A DNA stretch of 57,797 nucleotides from positions 1-57,797 of the forward strand of contig JACAEX010000018.1 in NCBI GenBank assembly GCA_013388635.1. Direction: 5' to 3'. Positions 1-9,248 of the stretch are shown here, one piece after another. Both the position numbers and the translations under genes were made by a program. The stretch is from Syntrophaceae bacterium (lineage in GTDB: Bacteria; Desulfobacterota; BSN033; UBA1163). The notes below the pieces were generated by a model that worked only from the letters and a program-made list of their open reading frames with translations, was not told where the DNA came from and searched no databases. Positions within the stretch are counted from its first letter, which is position 1. Each line of letters starts with the position of its first letter.

Positions 1-46
1 ATTCGTAATCAGTAGGTCGAGGGTTCAAATCCCCCCGCCGGCTCCA
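1..46 (+). tRNA. tRNA-Thr (anticodon CGT), 3' part only
   Basis: The window opens inside a tRNA. Visible parts are the anticodon loop (TTCGTAA, bases 3-9, anticodon CGT reading ACG), the 3' anticodon stem, a 5-base variable loop, a T-arm with loop TTCAAAT (24-30), the 3' acceptor strand CGCCGGC (36-42), discriminator T43 and an encoded CCA (44-46). The 5' half lies outside the window. One T-stem pair (A20 opposite C34) is mismatched. The Thr identity follows from the anticodon. Confidence 0.88.
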
Positions 47-65
47 GCTCCATCGGAGCATGAAG

Positions 66-521
66 ATGAAAAACCATGTAAGATTCTCCTTGTTCGTATT
101 CATCTCGGTGGTGTTTATTCCCATTCTATCTGAAGCTGAAGGCATCAGGTGGGAAGCCTATCAGTCGGGAATGGCAAAGGCAAAGGTGGAGCGGAGGAAG
201 ATCTTTATAAATTTTCATGCCGATTGGTGAACGTTTTGTAAGAAGATGGAGGTGGAGTCCTTCAGCCAACCCGAGATCATCAAAACCATCAATAACCGAT
301 TCGTTCCGATTCGAGTCGATGTCGACAAGGAGAAGAGCATTTCCAGGGCTTATTTTGTGAGAGGCCTGCCCACTTCCTGGTTTCTCGACTCAGATGGCTC
401 AAGAATCACCAACATCCCGGGGTACGTCAATCCTGAAACCTTCCTGATCATCCTCAAGTATATCGATTCAGAGAGCTACAAGAGTATGACCTTCAAGGAG
501 TATATGAGGTCACAGAAATGA
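66..521 (+). CDS. secreted thioredoxin-like protein, probable selenoprotein (UxxC)
   Basis: Reading from ATG 66 gives a protein of about 151 residues if TGA 228-230 (codon 55) is decoded rather than terminating. The N-terminus has a hydrophobic signal-type segment (FSLFVFISVVFIPI). The protein then resembles a periplasmic thioredoxin-fold domain: INFHADW, then UGA, then TFCKKME, and later a GLPTSWF segment where the cis-proline loop is expected. The UGA sits exactly where the first Cys of a WCxxC motif belongs, giving Sec-Thr-Phe-Cys. ATG 66 is preferred over ATG 60 because GGAG (55-58) lies 7 bases upstream of it. The likely role is an extracytoplasmic thiol-disulfide or redox protein. The alternative is a one-base nonsense mutation of TGT/TGC. 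Intact coding on both sides and a hairpin after the UGA favour Sec, but no sel genes lie in the window. Confidence 0.72.
242..263 (+). promoter_or_regulatory. possible bacterial SECIS hairpin
   Basis: Eleven bases after UGA 228-230 a small hairpin can form: GAA 242-244 with TTC 261-263, a 3-base bulge, GGA 248-250 with TCC 258-260, and loop GGTGGAG (251-257). Known bacterial SECIS hairpins lie at a similar distance and carry GU in the loop. The stem is short, so this is supportive only. Confidence 0.35.
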
Positions 522-522
522 A

Positions 523-551
523 AAACCCCCTTTAAGCTCTATTCGGGGTTT
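523..551 (+). terminator. probable terminator after the thioredoxin-like gene
   Basis: AAACCCC (523-529) pairs with GGGGTTT (545-551) around a 15-base loop two bases after the stop codon. A pyrimidine-rich stretch follows, and a T-run appears only about 30 bases later. The placement supports the call; the loop is long. Confidence 0.45.
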
Positions 552-726
552 CTTCCCTCTCCCTTCCCAGTTTTTCCGATTCTCTTGAAAAAGTTTACGG
601 TTGATTTACATTCGGACATAGGATACGTTATTTTTCACAAAGGGGTTATGAGAGGTGAGGGTTGTGCTGGGAGTGCAGCGATCCTACTCTTTTCGTTCTG
701 GAACGATCCTTTAGTTGAAGGGATGG

Positions 727-1203
727 ATGAAGATCCGGTCTTTGCTCCCGAAGGACAGGGCAAAACTTCATGCCATGCTGATCAAAGCGGGTGTCTTCAC
801 CCAGGCGGAGATCGATGTGGCCATGGAACTGATCGATATTGTCCTGAAGGACAAGACCCAGAAGGATTATCAGATTAACTGTATGGTGGACGATCAGGAT
901 CAGGCGGTCGGCTATATCTGTTTTGGCCCGGCACCGATGACCCAGGGGACGTTTGACCTTTACTGGATTGTGGTCGATCGCAATTTCCAGGGAGGAGGGA
1001 TCGGTTCCAAGCTCTTAGATTTTTTAGAGGATGTCTTAAAAAAGCTCGGTGGACGGATGATCCTTGTTGATACTTCTTCGGTTCCCGAGTATGAGAAGGC
1101 TCAGGATTTCTATCTGAAAAAAGGGTTCAAAGAGATAGCGAGAGTTCCCAATTACTATGCTCCGGGAAACGATCGGATCACCTTATGTAAAAGGCTTACC
1201 TAA
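727..1203 (+). CDS. GNAT family N-acetyltransferase
   Basis: This 158-residue cytoplasmic protein has a GNAT fold. The beta-4 segment FDLYWIVVDRNFQ is followed by the acetyl-CoA pyrophosphate loop QGGGIGSKLL, and the C-terminal part (AQDFYLKKGFKEIARVPNYY) is the usual final strand and helix. It should transfer an acetyl group from acetyl-CoA to an amine; the substrate is unknown. ATG 727 is chosen because GAAGGG ends 4 bases upstream and MKIRSLLPKD is a typical GNAT beginning. TTG 715 in the same frame is an alternative. The gene stands alone between a terminator and the phosphofructokinase gene, so context gives no hint of substrate. Confidence 0.85.
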   Translation: MKIRSLLPKDRAKLHAMLIKAGVFTQAEIDVAMELIDIVLKDKTQKDYQINCMVDDQDQAVGYICFGPAPMTQGTFDLYWIVVDRNFQGGGIGSKLLDFLEDVLKKLGGRMILVDTSSVPEYEKAQDFYLKKGFKEIARVPNYYAPGNDRITLCKRLT

Positions 1204-1405
1204 ACGAATGTTTGGGTCGATGTCACGGTTACGAAGCGCTTCACTAAGCTTTCATGAGGAGCATGGGAGATGAGGTGATGAGGAGAAAAATCTTTTTCAC
1301 CCTATCTCCTTACCCCCTAATCTCCCTATGGGTTATTGGATGAAAGGGGAGGTTTACCCTTGCCGTTAGACGAAGCCCTTATTCTAAAAGCAACCGGGAG
1401 GAAAA

Positions 1406-2515
1406 ATGGAGAAAAGGAGAATCGGAGTTCTCACAGGAGGAGGAGACTGCGCCGGGCTGAACCCGGCGATCAAGTGGGTGGTGAAGACGGCACTCGATGA
1501 TCGACTCCAGAGGACGAGGAAGATCCAGTACGAAGTGGTGGGGATTCGAGACGGGTGGAAGGGTCTTGTCCAACCGGAAGGTGATAAAGATGCGCCTGTT
1601 TCAAGGATTGTGACGTTAACGGAGGAGATGGTGAGGACCTGGGATCGATACGGAGGGACGAACTTAGGGACTTCTCGGACCAACCCCTATGATCCCGAAA
1701 ACGATTGTTCCAAAGCTGTCCTCAAAAATATTGAAGATCTCCGATTGGATTACCTGGTCGCGATCGGAGGTGAAGACACCCTCGGCGTGGCTCATAAACT
1801 CTATGGGGAAGGGGTGAAGGTGGTCGGCATTCCAAAGACGATCGACAAAGACCTTTCTGGAACAGATTACACCCTGGGATTTGAGACTGCGGTCGGTGTG
1901 ATCACAGAGGAGATCGACCGTCTGAGAACGACGGCTGGCTCTCACAGGAGGATATTTGTCGTGGAGACCATGGGAAGGCATGCAGGCTGGCTGGCCCTGG
2001 AGGGAGGGGAGTCGAGCGGTGCCTATATCATCCTGATCCCTGAGTATGACTTTGAGTTGGAGCGGGTCAACGAACTGGTCCTGGAGGGGAGGAGGAAGGG
2101 GATGCGTTACGATATCATTGTGGTTGCAGAAGGGGCCAAGCCCCGGGGGTATGGCGAGATTTCGAAAGAGGAAGGGGTCGATAGCTTTGGCCATAAGATG
2201 CTGGGAGGGGTCGGAGAATTTTTGGCGAAGAAGATCTCCGAGGCCACGAAGATAGAAACACGAAGCATCACGCTCAGCCACCTCCAGCGGGGAGGGGCGC
2301 CCTGCGCCTATGACCGGAGGATGGGAAGGTATTTCGGCATCGCAGCAGTTGATCTGATCGTGAAAGAAGATTTCGGAAAGATGGTGAGCTATCGAAACGG
2401 GCAGATCACAGCGGTCCCTTTAAAGGAGGCGATTGCAAAGTTGAACTTGGTCAATGTTGAGACGATGTACGATACGGAGAGATACAATGGCCGAAGGACG
2501 ATCCTGAGGTCTTGA
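1406..2515 (+). CDS. 6-phosphofructokinase, probably pyrophosphate-dependent
   Basis: A 369-residue phosphofructokinase, which phosphorylates fructose 6-phosphate in glycolysis. Visible motifs are the N-terminal loop GVLTGGGDCAGLNPA, the phosphate-donor motif IGGEDTLG, the catalytic PKTIDKDL, the substrate motif ETMGRHAGWLAL, and HLQRGG near the C-terminus. ATP-dependent enzymes usually have GGDGS and TIDND. An acidic residue in place of the Gly after GGD/E, plus Lys in TIDKD, is the family signature of pyrophosphate use, which would make the reaction reversible. The general layout resembles the group III (actinobacterial-type) enzymes. The start is supported by a GGGAGG motif 6 bases before ATG. 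It is monocistronic, with no metabolic gene beside it. Donor specificity is inferred from motif residues only. Confidence 0.9.
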   Translation: MEKRRIGVLTGGGDCAGLNPAIKWVVKTALDDRLQRTRKIQYEVVGIRDGWKGLVQPEGDKDAPVSRIVTLTEEMVRTWDRYGGTNLGTSRTNPYDPENDCSKAVLKNIEDLRLDYLVAIGGEDTLGVAHKLYGEGVKVVGIPKTIDKDLSGTDYTLGFETAVGVITEEIDRLRTTAGSHRRIFVVETMGRHAGWLALEGGESSGAYIILIPEYDFELERVNELVLEGRRKGMRYDIIVVAEGAKPRGYGEISKEEGVDSFGHKMLGGVGEFLAKKISEATKIETRSITLSHLQRGGAPCAYDRRMGRYFGIAAVDLIVKEDFGKMVSYRNGQITAVPLKEAIAKLNLVNVETMYDTERYNGRRTILRS

Positions 2516-2982
2516 TCGCTTCAGGAGACTCATCGACGCTCGGTCTTCTTTTCAAGTTTTCACCCCTTCTGGAGAGTTACTCAGGCATTAAGAAAACGAT
2601 TGATTTTTGCTCCGTGCGGTGGTAGGTTAAAATTAAGTGGAACGAAAAGTAATTCGGATGGAATCCGGGAGGTTATTGAGGGGAATTCTGTATGCCTCTG
2701 TTTAAAGAAGGGGTTTGAGTCGTTAATTTTTTGCTAATAGGCCAGAGGGTATTCGATAAGGCCAGTAGGAGCAACGGATGAACTGGCTCAAACTGTGCCT
2801 CACCCATTCACTCGTTTTTCTTCCGTTCGCAAAGTTTTCTTATCCTCTTAACTGCACTTCACAATTCTTTCTAAAAAGTGAACTCCATTGGAAAAGAGAG
2901 ATGTTGCACTGCAGGCGGCAAGGCTGTCGATCTCAATGAAACTGCACTCTCTAATATAGATTTCAGAAAAGGGGGAGAGTTA
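2516..2982 (+). other. non-coding stretch upstream of the first hybrid kinase
   Basis: No convincing gene, strong hairpin or good promoter was seen. A reading frame from GTG 2878 runs in frame into the kinase, but it lacks a ribosome-binding site and has low-complexity content, so it is treated as leader. Confidence 0.5.
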
Positions 2983-5331
2983 ATGGCCAAGGGGGGAAAG
3001 AGGCGAGACAGAGAGCTCTATGAGGCGCTCGTCCGCACAGAATCCGAGCTGAGGGCTACGCTTTACAGCATTGGGGACGGCGTGATCTCGGTGGATACTG
3101 ATGGAATGGTGACCATGATGAACCCGGTTGCTGAAAAGCTGACCGGCTGGAATGAAGGCGAGGCGCGTGATAGGCGGCTGGATGAAGTGTTCAATATCGT
3201 TAACGAGGAGACGAGGGTCCGGGTCGAAGACCCTGTAAAACGAGTACTTCGGAAAGGCACGGTGATCGGGCTGGCGAACCACACAATTCTGATCGCTCGA
3301 GATGGCACGGAACGTGCGATTGCAGATTGTGGTTCACCTATTTACGGCAAAGGTGGCATCATTACCGGTGTGGTGCTGGTTTTCCGTGACCAGACAGAGG
3401 AAAGAAAGGCCGCGAAGGTTGTGGCCGAAGCCCGCGCATTTGCCGAGAGCATCATTGCCACTGTCCGAGAACCCCTCGTGGTATTGGATGCCAGCCTCCG
3501 TGTCCTTTTGGCTAACCGTGCCTTTTACCGGGTGTTCGAGGCGGTGCCGGAGGAGACTGATGGCCACCTGTTCTACGAGTTAGGAAATCGCCAGTGGGAT
3601 ATTCCTGAGCTTCGGAGGCTCTTGGAAGATATCCTGCCTCAGAACACCTTTTTCGACGACTATGAAGTCGAGCACGACTTTCCCAAAATCGGACCGAAGA
3701 CCATGCTTCTCAACGCGAGGCGGATTTACCGGGAGGCAAATAAGACTGAGATGATTCTCCTTGCGATCGAAGACATCAGCGAGCGGAAGCGCGCAGAGGA
3801 GGAGCTGCGCTTGTCAGAGGAGAGGTTTAGGCAGTTTTTCAGGAACGCCCCGATGTACTGCTACATGGTCTCTCCCGAAGGCATCCTCCTTGACTTAAAT
3901 AAGGCTGCCCTCGACGTCCTGGGACATGAGAGGGAAGAGGTGGTCGGCAGACCGGTAGCGACGATTTACGCCCCTGAATATTACTCAAAGGTGGTAGAGA
4001 ATCTCGAGACCTGGGAAGAGACCGGTAGACTCGAGGAAGTGGAAATGGAGATCATCACGAAGACAGGGAAGAGGCGAACAGTCATCTTGAGCGCAGGTGC
4101 CGTGAGGGACAGGGAGGGAAAGATCCTCCACTCGATCTCTGTCCAGAGGGATATTACCGAACGGAAGCATCTCGAAGAACAACTCCGGCAGGCTCAGAAG
4201 ATGGAGGCGATCGGGAGGCTGGCAGGTGGGATTGCCCATGATTTTAACAATCTTCTGACCGTGATCAAAGGGACCTGTCAACTCTCACTTCTTGATATTC
4301 GGGAGGGAGATCCATTGAGGGCAAACCTAAAAGAGATCGAAAAGTCTGCAGAGAGGGCTGCGGACTTGACCCGTCAGCTCCTTGCCTTCAGCCGGAAGCA
4401 GATCATGGAGATGAGGGTGATAGACATTAATGCCGTTATTAAGAACCTCGAGAAGATGCTTCGGAGGGTTTTAGGAGAGGATATAGAGCTGGCGACTTTC
4501 TTGGCTGATGGAATCGGCAGGGTGAAGGCTGACCCGGGCCAGATGGAGCAGGTGATCATCAACCTTGTGCTCAATGCAAGGGATGCGATGCCAGAAGGCG
4601 GAAAGCTCACCATTGAGACGTGCAACGTGGAACTGGACGAAGAGTACACGGAGAAGCACTTTGGGGTCGAGAGGGGTGCCTATGTGTTGGTTTCGATCAG
4701 CGATATGGGAGTCGGGATGACGCCAGAGATGAAAGAGAAGGTCTTTGAGCCATTCTTTACGACGAAGGAGGTGGGCAAGGGGACAGGGTTGGGGTTGTCG
4801 ACGGTTTATGGGATCGTGAAGCAGAGCGGGGGGAACATCTGGGTTTACAGTGAACCGGGGCAGGGGACGACGTTCAAGATCTACCTCCCCCGCGTAGAGG
4901 ATCCTCTGGAGGATCTGAAGGAGAAGACCATTAAGGAGGTTCCGCGGGGAAGCGAGACCGTTCTGGTTGTTGAGGATGAGGATGTTGTAAGAAAGCTTGC
5001 TGTGAGATTGTTGAAGACCCAGGGATATAAGGTCTTGGAGGCATCGGATGGGGGCAAGGCCTTTATGCTCTGTGAGGAGTATAAGGGGCCGATTCATCTG
5101 GTTTTGAGTGACGTGGTGATGCCGGGGGTGAGTGGCCGCCAGCTGGTGGAGCGTCTGAAGGAGATTCACCCTGAAGCGAAGGCGCTTTATATGTCGGGTT
5201 ATACGGAGAATGTGATCCTTCATCACGGGGTGCTGGAGAAGGGCATCGACTTTGTTCAGAAGCCCTTTACCATAGAGACCCTGGCGAGAAAGGTGAGGGA
5301 GGTGCTGGATAAGGGAACGATGAACAATTAA
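2983..5331 (+). CDS. PAS-PAS-PAS hybrid sensor histidine kinase with C-terminal receiver
   Basis: A 782-residue protein without obvious membrane segments, so probably a cytoplasmic sensor. Order: three PAS domains (roughly 15-130, 155-275, 280-400), HisKA with phosphoacceptor His419 in GGIAHDFNN, HATPase_c (N-box [15 protein letters not shown]-box GKGTGLGLS), and a receiver with Asp710 in [10 protein letters not shown] and Lys in QKPF. It should autophosphorylate on His and pass phosphate to its own receiver; no separate output domain is present. ATG 2983 is chosen for GGGGGAG 5 bases upstream. The catalytic core is almost identical at DNA level to that of the next gene, with stretches differing at only a few positions, pointing to recent duplication or gene conversion. 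Confidence 0.93.
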   Translation: MAKGGKRRDRELYEALVRTESELRATLYSIGDGVISVDTDGMVTMMNPVAEKLTGWNEGEARDRRLDEVFNIVNEETRVRVEDPVKRVLRKGTVIGLANHTILIARDGTERAIADCGSPIYGKGGIITGVVLVFRDQTEERKAAKVVAEARAFAESIIATVREPLVVLDASLRVLLANRAFYRVFEAVPEETDGHLFYELGNRQWDIPELRRLLEDILPQNTFFDDYEVEHDFPKIGPKTMLLNARRIYREANKTEMILLAIEDISERKRAEEELRLSEERFRQFFRNAPMYCYMVSPEGILLDLNKAALDVLGHEREEVVGRPVATIYAPEYYSKVVENLETWEETGRLEEVEMEIITKTGKRRTVILSAGAVRDREGKILHSISVQRDITERKHLEEQLRQAQKMEAIGRLAGGIAHDFNNLLTVIKGTCQLSLLDIREGDPLRANLKEIEKSAERAADLTRQLLAFSRKQIMEMRVIDINAVIKNLEKMLRRVLGEDIELATFLADGIGRVKADPGQMEQVIINLVLNARDAMPEGGKLTIETCNVELDEEYTEKHFGVERGAYVLVSISDMGVGMTPEMKEKVFEPFFTTKEVGKGTGLGLSTVYGIVKQSGGNIWVYSEPGQGTTFKIYLPRVEDPLEDLKEKTIKEVPRGSETVLVVEDEDVVRKLAVRLLKTQGYKVLEASDGGKAFMLCEEYKGPIHLVLSDVVMPGVSGRQLVERLKEIHPEAKALYMSGYTENVILHHGVLEKGIDFVQKPFTIETLARKVREVLDKGTMNN

Positions 5332-5346
5332 CGAGGGATTCTATAG

Positions 5347-5366
5347 GGCAAGGGCCTTTCCTTGCC
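5347..5366 (+). repeat. short inverted repeat after the first kinase gene
   Basis: GGCAAGG (5347-5353) and CCTTGCC (5360-5366) form a perfect 7-bp hairpin with a 6-base loop, 15 bases after the stop codon. There is no T-run, so it may be a weak terminator or an mRNA-stabilising hairpin. Confidence 0.4.
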
Positions 5367-5558
5367 ATTAGGCAAGTCACGAGGCATGCCCCGTGTGGAG
5401 TGCTTTTATCAAAGTGACCTATCGCCTTTTTTGCATACTCTATTATCTTTATCTTTCTCACCTTTTCGCCTAATTTCAGGGGCAAGCTAAGGTTTCTGCC
5501 GTAAGATTCCTCCGATATCCCTTACAGATCATGAGGTGACCCAAGCCCTCTTTTTTTG

Positions 5559-5587
5559 TTGACAAAAACAGTCATTTTTAAGAAAAT
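5559..5587 (+). promoter_or_regulatory. candidate sigma-70-type promoter
   Basis: A perfect TTGACA (5559-5564) is followed after 17 bases by GAAAAT (5582-5587, 4 of 6 consensus) in AT-rich surroundings. It would drive the second hybrid kinase gene with a leader of more than 200 bases. Confidence 0.35.
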
Positions 5588-5823
5588 TTAAGATGTAAAT
5601 TGGAGTCGAGGGACAAAATGGAACCAGTCATTTGGCTCAGGGTTTGCCCTACTCACTTACCCACACATTCGATCTTCCTTGTCTTGCTCGTTCGGATCGC
5701 CATTCAACCTATAACCAATTTAATTTCCGGAAAAGTTCATGAATTTCAAGTCTAACCCGGACACCTTTGTCTCCGAGATCGTTCGCTATATAGAGAAGAA
5801 GAGGGGCGAGAAGGAGTGATCCA

Positions 5824-8619
5824 ATGAGAATCCTCATCGTGGATGACAAGGAAGAAAGCAGGTATCTCTCGGAAGTTCTGCTCAAGGGGAGCGGGCATGA
5901 TGTCACCGCCACGTCAAACGGAGCCGAGGCCATTGAAAAACTGAAATCGGCTAAATTTGACCTGATCATCAGCGATATCCTTATGCCAGTCATGGACGGA
6001 TTTGAGCTCTGTCGTAGAGTCAAGAAGGACGAGGCCCTGAGACACATTCCGTTCATTGTTTATACCGCCACCTATACCGGTCCTGAAGATGAGGCCTTCG
6101 CCCTTAAAATCGGCGCAAGCCGTTTCATCCAAAAGCCTTGTGAGCCTGAGGCTTTTATTGCGGCCATTGAGGAGGTGATGGCAAGTGGGGCTCGTCGGGA
6201 CGTAATCTCTTTGCCAGCAGAAGTTTCAGATAAAGAGGCCTACAATGTTTATAGTGAGCGACTGGTAAGAAAACTTGAACAGAAGGCAATCCAGCTGGAG
6301 CAAGAGGTTCAGGCCAGGAAAGAGGCTGAATTGAAACTTCGAGAGAGTGAAGAAAGTTTTAGATCTGTGATTGAGAAGGCCAATGACGGAATTATCATCG
6401 CAGCCAGCGATGGGACACACCTTTATGCAAATCAACGAGCCTCTGAAATAACGGGTTATAGTGTTGAGGAGCTTCTTAAGATAGGCATGAGGGGCCTCGC
6501 CCATCCAGATGAAATTTTTAAGCTATCGGAAAGACTTAAAAAGAGACTTTCAGGAGAAGAGGTTTCCGGTCTTTTTGAGAGTCGAATCGTTCGCAAGGAA
6601 GGAAAGACAGTTGAGGTCGAAATAACAGGTGCGAGAATATTCTGGCATGGACAGTTTGCAGATGCAGTCATTATGCGGGACATTAGCGAGCGGAAGAAAA
6701 CATTAGAGGCCCTGAAGGTGAGCGAAGAGAAATATCGGGCCTTGGTTGAGAGATCACTTCAGGGTATCCTGGTCGTCCAGGACTTTCGCATCGCTTACGT
6801 TAACCAGAGGTGTGCGGAAATTCTTGGGTACACGGTTGAAGAGCTGTTATCCCTTCCCAAAGAAAAAGTAATGGCGCTGGTACATCCTGAAGATCAGGCT
6901 TTGGTTTGGGGAAGGTTTAGGGATCGTTTGGAGGGGGAAGATGTTCCACCACGTTATGAATATCGAGGGATAAGAAAGGATGGTTCGATTCGATGGGTAG
7001 AGATGTTCTCAAGCTTAATAGAATATGGTGGAAAACCTGCCGTGCAGGCCGCGTTCGTTGATATCACCGACCGTAAGCAGGCAGAAGAGCTGTTGAGACA
7101 GAGCGAGGAGCGGTATCGAGCACTGGTTGAAGGAAGTTTTGACGGGATCTTCATCCAGAAGGGATCAACCATCATGTATGTCAATAAACGACTTTGTGAG
7201 ATGCTCGGTTATGATCGGGGCGAATTGGAAGGGAAAGAACACTGGTTGGTCTACCATCCAGATTATCGGGAGTTAACCCGGGGACGTGCGAGAGCGAGGA
7301 TGCGGGGAGAGGAGGTTCCTTCTCAATACGAGGTTAAACTGCTCCGTAAAGATGGTTCCGCTTTTGATGGGGAGATCTTGGCTAAGAGGATCATGTTTGG
7401 AGATGAACCGGGCATACAGGTCTGGGTTAGGGACATCACCGAGCGGAAAAGGGTCGAGCAGGAGATGGCCTCTCTTCAGGAGCATCTTCGGCAGGTGCAG
7501 AAGATGGAGGCGATCGGGAGGCTGGCAGGTGGGATTGCCCATGATTTTAACAATCTTCTGACCGTGATCAAAGGGACTTGTCAACTCTCACTTCTTGATC
7601 TTCGGGAGGGAGATCCATTGAGGGCAAACCTAAAAGAGATCGAAAAGTCTGCAGAGAGGGCTGCGGATTTGACCCGTCAGCTTCTTGCCTTCAGCCGGAA
7701 GCAGATCATGGAGATGAGGGTTTTCGATCTTAATCGCCTCATCAATAACCTTGAGAAGATGCTTCGGAGGATAATTGGAGAGGACATTGAGCTGGTGACC
7801 TTTTTGACTGATGGAGTGGGCAGGGTGAAGGCCGATCCAGCACAGATTGAGCAGGCGATCATCAATATTGTTGTTAATGCGAGGGATGCGATGCCAGAAG
7901 GCGGAAAGCTCACCATTGAGACGGCCAATGTGGAGCTGGACGAGGCGTATGCCAAAAGGCACATTGAGGTCAAGCCAGGTCCTTATGTGATGCTCTCGAT
8001 CAGTGATACAGGGGTGGGGATGACGAAGGAGGTTCAGGAGAAACTTTTTGAGCCATTCTTTACGACGAAGGAGGTGGGCAAGGGGACGGGGTTAGGGTTG
8101 TCAACGGTTTATGGGATCGTGAGGCAGAGCGGGGGGAACATCTGGGTTTACAGTGAGCCGGGGCAAGGGGCGACGTTCAAGATCTATTTGCCGAGGGTGG
8201 ATGAGCCTTTGGACGAACTCAGGGAGGAGAGCATCAGGGAGGTGCCGCAGGGGAGCGAGACGATTTTGGTGGTTGAGGATGATGAGACGGTGCGGAGACT
8301 TGCGATTCGAATACTGAAGATGCAGGGTTATAAGGTTTTGGAGGCCTCAGAGGGGGACAGGGCTTTTCTTCTCTGTGAGGAGTATAAAGAGCCGATTCAT
8401 CTGGTTTTGAGTGATGTGGTGATGCCGGGCGTGAGTGGCCGCCAGCTGGTGGAGCGTATCAAGAGGATTCATCCGGAAGCAAAGGTTCTCTATATGTCGG
8501 GCTATACGGGCAATGTGATTCTTCATCATGGTATATTGGAGGCGGGGATTGAGTTTGTTCAGAAGCCCTTTACCATTGAGACCCTGGCGAGAAAGGTGAG
8601 GGAGGTGCTGGATAAGTAA
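5824..8619 (+). CDS. REC-PAS-PAS-PAS hybrid histidine kinase with C-terminal receiver
   Basis: A 931-residue soluble multi-domain sensor. Order: N-terminal receiver (1-120, Asp51 in LIISDILMP, Lys in QKPCEP), a helical linker, three PAS domains (roughly 175-295, 300-420, 425-545), HisKA with His573 in GGIAHDFNN, HATPase_c ([19 protein letters not shown]) and a second receiver with Asp864 in [11 protein letters not shown] receiver at each end allows input from another kinase and relay onward. ATG 5824 has GGAG 8 bases upstream. From HisKA to the C-terminus it closely matches the preceding kinase, while the sensing halves differ. The pair has therefore kept one core with different inputs. No response regulator with a DNA-binding domain lies nearby. 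Confidence 0.93.
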   Translation: MRILIVDDKEESRYLSEVLLKGSGHDVTATSNGAEAIEKLKSAKFDLIISDILMPVMDGFELCRRVKKDEALRHIPFIVYTATYTGPEDEAFALKIGASRFIQKPCEPEAFIAAIEEVMASGARRDVISLPAEVSDKEAYNVYSERLVRKLEQKAIQLEQEVQARKEAELKLRESEESFRSVIEKANDGIIIAASDGTHLYANQRASEITGYSVEELLKIGMRGLAHPDEIFKLSERLKKRLSGEEVSGLFESRIVRKEGKTVEVEITGARIFWHGQFADAVIMRDISERKKTLEALKVSEEKYRALVERSLQGILVVQDFRIAYVNQRCAEILGYTVEELLSLPKEKVMALVHPEDQALVWGRFRDRLEGEDVPPRYEYRGIRKDGSIRWVEMFSSLIEYGGKPAVQAAFVDITDRKQAEELLRQSEERYRALVEGSFDGIFIQKGSTIMYVNKRLCEMLGYDRGELEGKEHWLVYHPDYRELTRGRARARMRGEEVPSQYEVKLLRKDGSAFDGEILAKRIMFGDEPGIQVWVRDITERKRVEQEMASLQEHLRQVQKMEAIGRLAGGIAHDFNNLLTVIKGTCQLSLLDLREGDPLRANLKEIEKSAERAADLTRQLLAFSRKQIMEMRVFDLNRLINNLEKMLRRIIGEDIELVTFLTDGVGRVKADPAQIEQAIINIVVNARDAMPEGGKLTIETANVELDEAYAKRHIEVKPGPYVMLSISDTGVGMTKEVQEKLFEPFFTTKEVGKGTGLGLSTVYGIVRQSGGNIWVYSEPGQGATFKIYLPRVDEPLDELREESIREVPQGSETILVVEDDETVRRLAIRILKMQGYKVLEASEGDRAFLLCEEYKEPIHLVLSDVVMPGVSGRQLVERIKRIHPEAKVLYMSGYTGNVILHHGILEAGIEFVQKPFTIETLARKVREVLDK

Positions 8620-8646
8620 TTTGGGAGATCTTGTTGGCCTGACACC

Positions 8647-8674
8647 TTGACAAATCAAAAAGAGGGATTATTTT
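8647..8674 (+). promoter_or_regulatory. promoter upstream of the hsp20 gene
   Basis: TTGACA (8647-8652), a 16-base spacer and TATTTT (8669-8674) lie about 43 bases before the hsp20 start. The -35 is perfect; the -10 matches 4 of 6. No CIRCE element was seen, and the -10 is not of sigma-32 type. Confidence 0.5.
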
Positions 8675-8716
8675 TATGGCGAGATTGGATGATCACTCAG
8701 AAGGGAGGGATAGGTT

Positions 8717-9166
8717 ATGGCATGGGAGATTGCACCCTGGAGACCTTTCAGAGAGTTTGAAAGAATGAGGAGGGAGATGGACCGGCTGTGGGACTCCTTT
8801 TTCGAGAGGAGGCCAGCCAGAGTGGAGGAGGTTTCGGAATGGCTTCCTTCGCTCGATGTTTCTGAGACGAAGAATGAGTATGTGGTAAAGGCCGAGCTTC
8901 CTGGGATGGACGCCAAGGACGTCGATATCTCTCTCACCAATGATCTGCTTACCATCAAAGGTGAGAAAAAACAGGAGAAGGAAGAGAAGGATGAGAACTA
9001 TCACCTCATTGAGCGAAGCTATGGCTCCTTTACCCGATCCATTCGCCTCCCAGGCCAGGTCCAGAGTGACAAGATCAATGCCACCTTTAAGAACGGTGTG
9101 CTGAAAGTCACTCTTCCCAAGACCGAAGAGGCCAAAAAGAAAGAGATCAAGATCAAGGTCGAGTAA
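8717..9166 (+). CDS. small heat-shock protein (Hsp20/alpha-crystallin family)
   Basis: A 149-residue ATP-independent holdase chaperone that keeps unfolding proteins from aggregating. The N-terminal arm (about 1-43) has the typical WRPFREFERMRREMDRLWDSFF. The alpha-crystallin domain follows (about 44-140), with LPSLDVSET at its start, VKAELPGMDAKDVDISL in the middle and the family hallmark FKNGVLKVTLPK near the end. A short Lys-rich tail with IKIKV may supply the oligomer-linking I-x-I type contact. AAGGGAGGGA lies 6 bases before ATG. The gene is monocistronic, with its own promoter and a strong terminator. Length and motifs are standard for the family. Confidence 0.96.
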   Translation: MAWEIAPWRPFREFERMRREMDRLWDSFFERRPARVEEVSEWLPSLDVSETKNEYVVKAELPGMDAKDVDISLTNDLLTIKGEKKQEKEEKDENYHLIERSYGSFTRSIRLPGQVQSDKINATFKNGVLKVTLPKTEEAKKKEIKIKVE

Positions 9167-9195
9167 TACAGCCGACCTGCCGACTGTATCTCGAA

Positions 9196-9222
9196 GGGCA
9201 CCCGAGGCGGGTGCCCTTTTTT
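9196..9222 (+). terminator. strong rho-independent terminator after hsp20
   Basis: GGGCACCC (9196-9203) and GGGTGCCC (9209-9216) form a perfect 8-bp GC-rich stem with loop GAGGC, followed at once by TTTTTT (9217-9222). Confidence 0.92.
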
Positions 9223-9248
9223 ATATTTTGGTTATCGAGGGCTTTCTG

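Larger units (their letters stand above)
5332..5823 (+). other. intergenic region between the two hybrid kinases
   Basis: No gene is supported in these 492 bases. It contains the inverted repeat at 5347-5366 and a candidate promoter at 5559-5587, both listed separately. It is AT-rich around 5550-5600. Confidence 0.5.

Noticed and set aside
66-521. Thioredoxin-like gene treated as a simple nonsense pseudogene
   Set aside because: The only stop falls exactly on a catalytic Cys position and the rest is undamaged, which fits selenocysteine better, although it is not proven.
585-878. 97-codon + strand frame before the GNAT gene
   Set aside because: Its second half lies inside the GNAT gene in another frame, and the product is rich in Gly, Cys and His without family features, as expected for a shadow.
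4471-5226. 251-codon minus-strand frame in the first hybrid kinase
   Set aside because: It lies wholly opposite the ATPase and receiver domains, whose motifs are perfect on the + strand.
5341-5420. Inverted repeats after the first kinase considered as a riboswitch
   Set aside because: Only one 7-bp hairpin is clear, and no conserved riboswitch core, such as that of c-di-GMP, was found.
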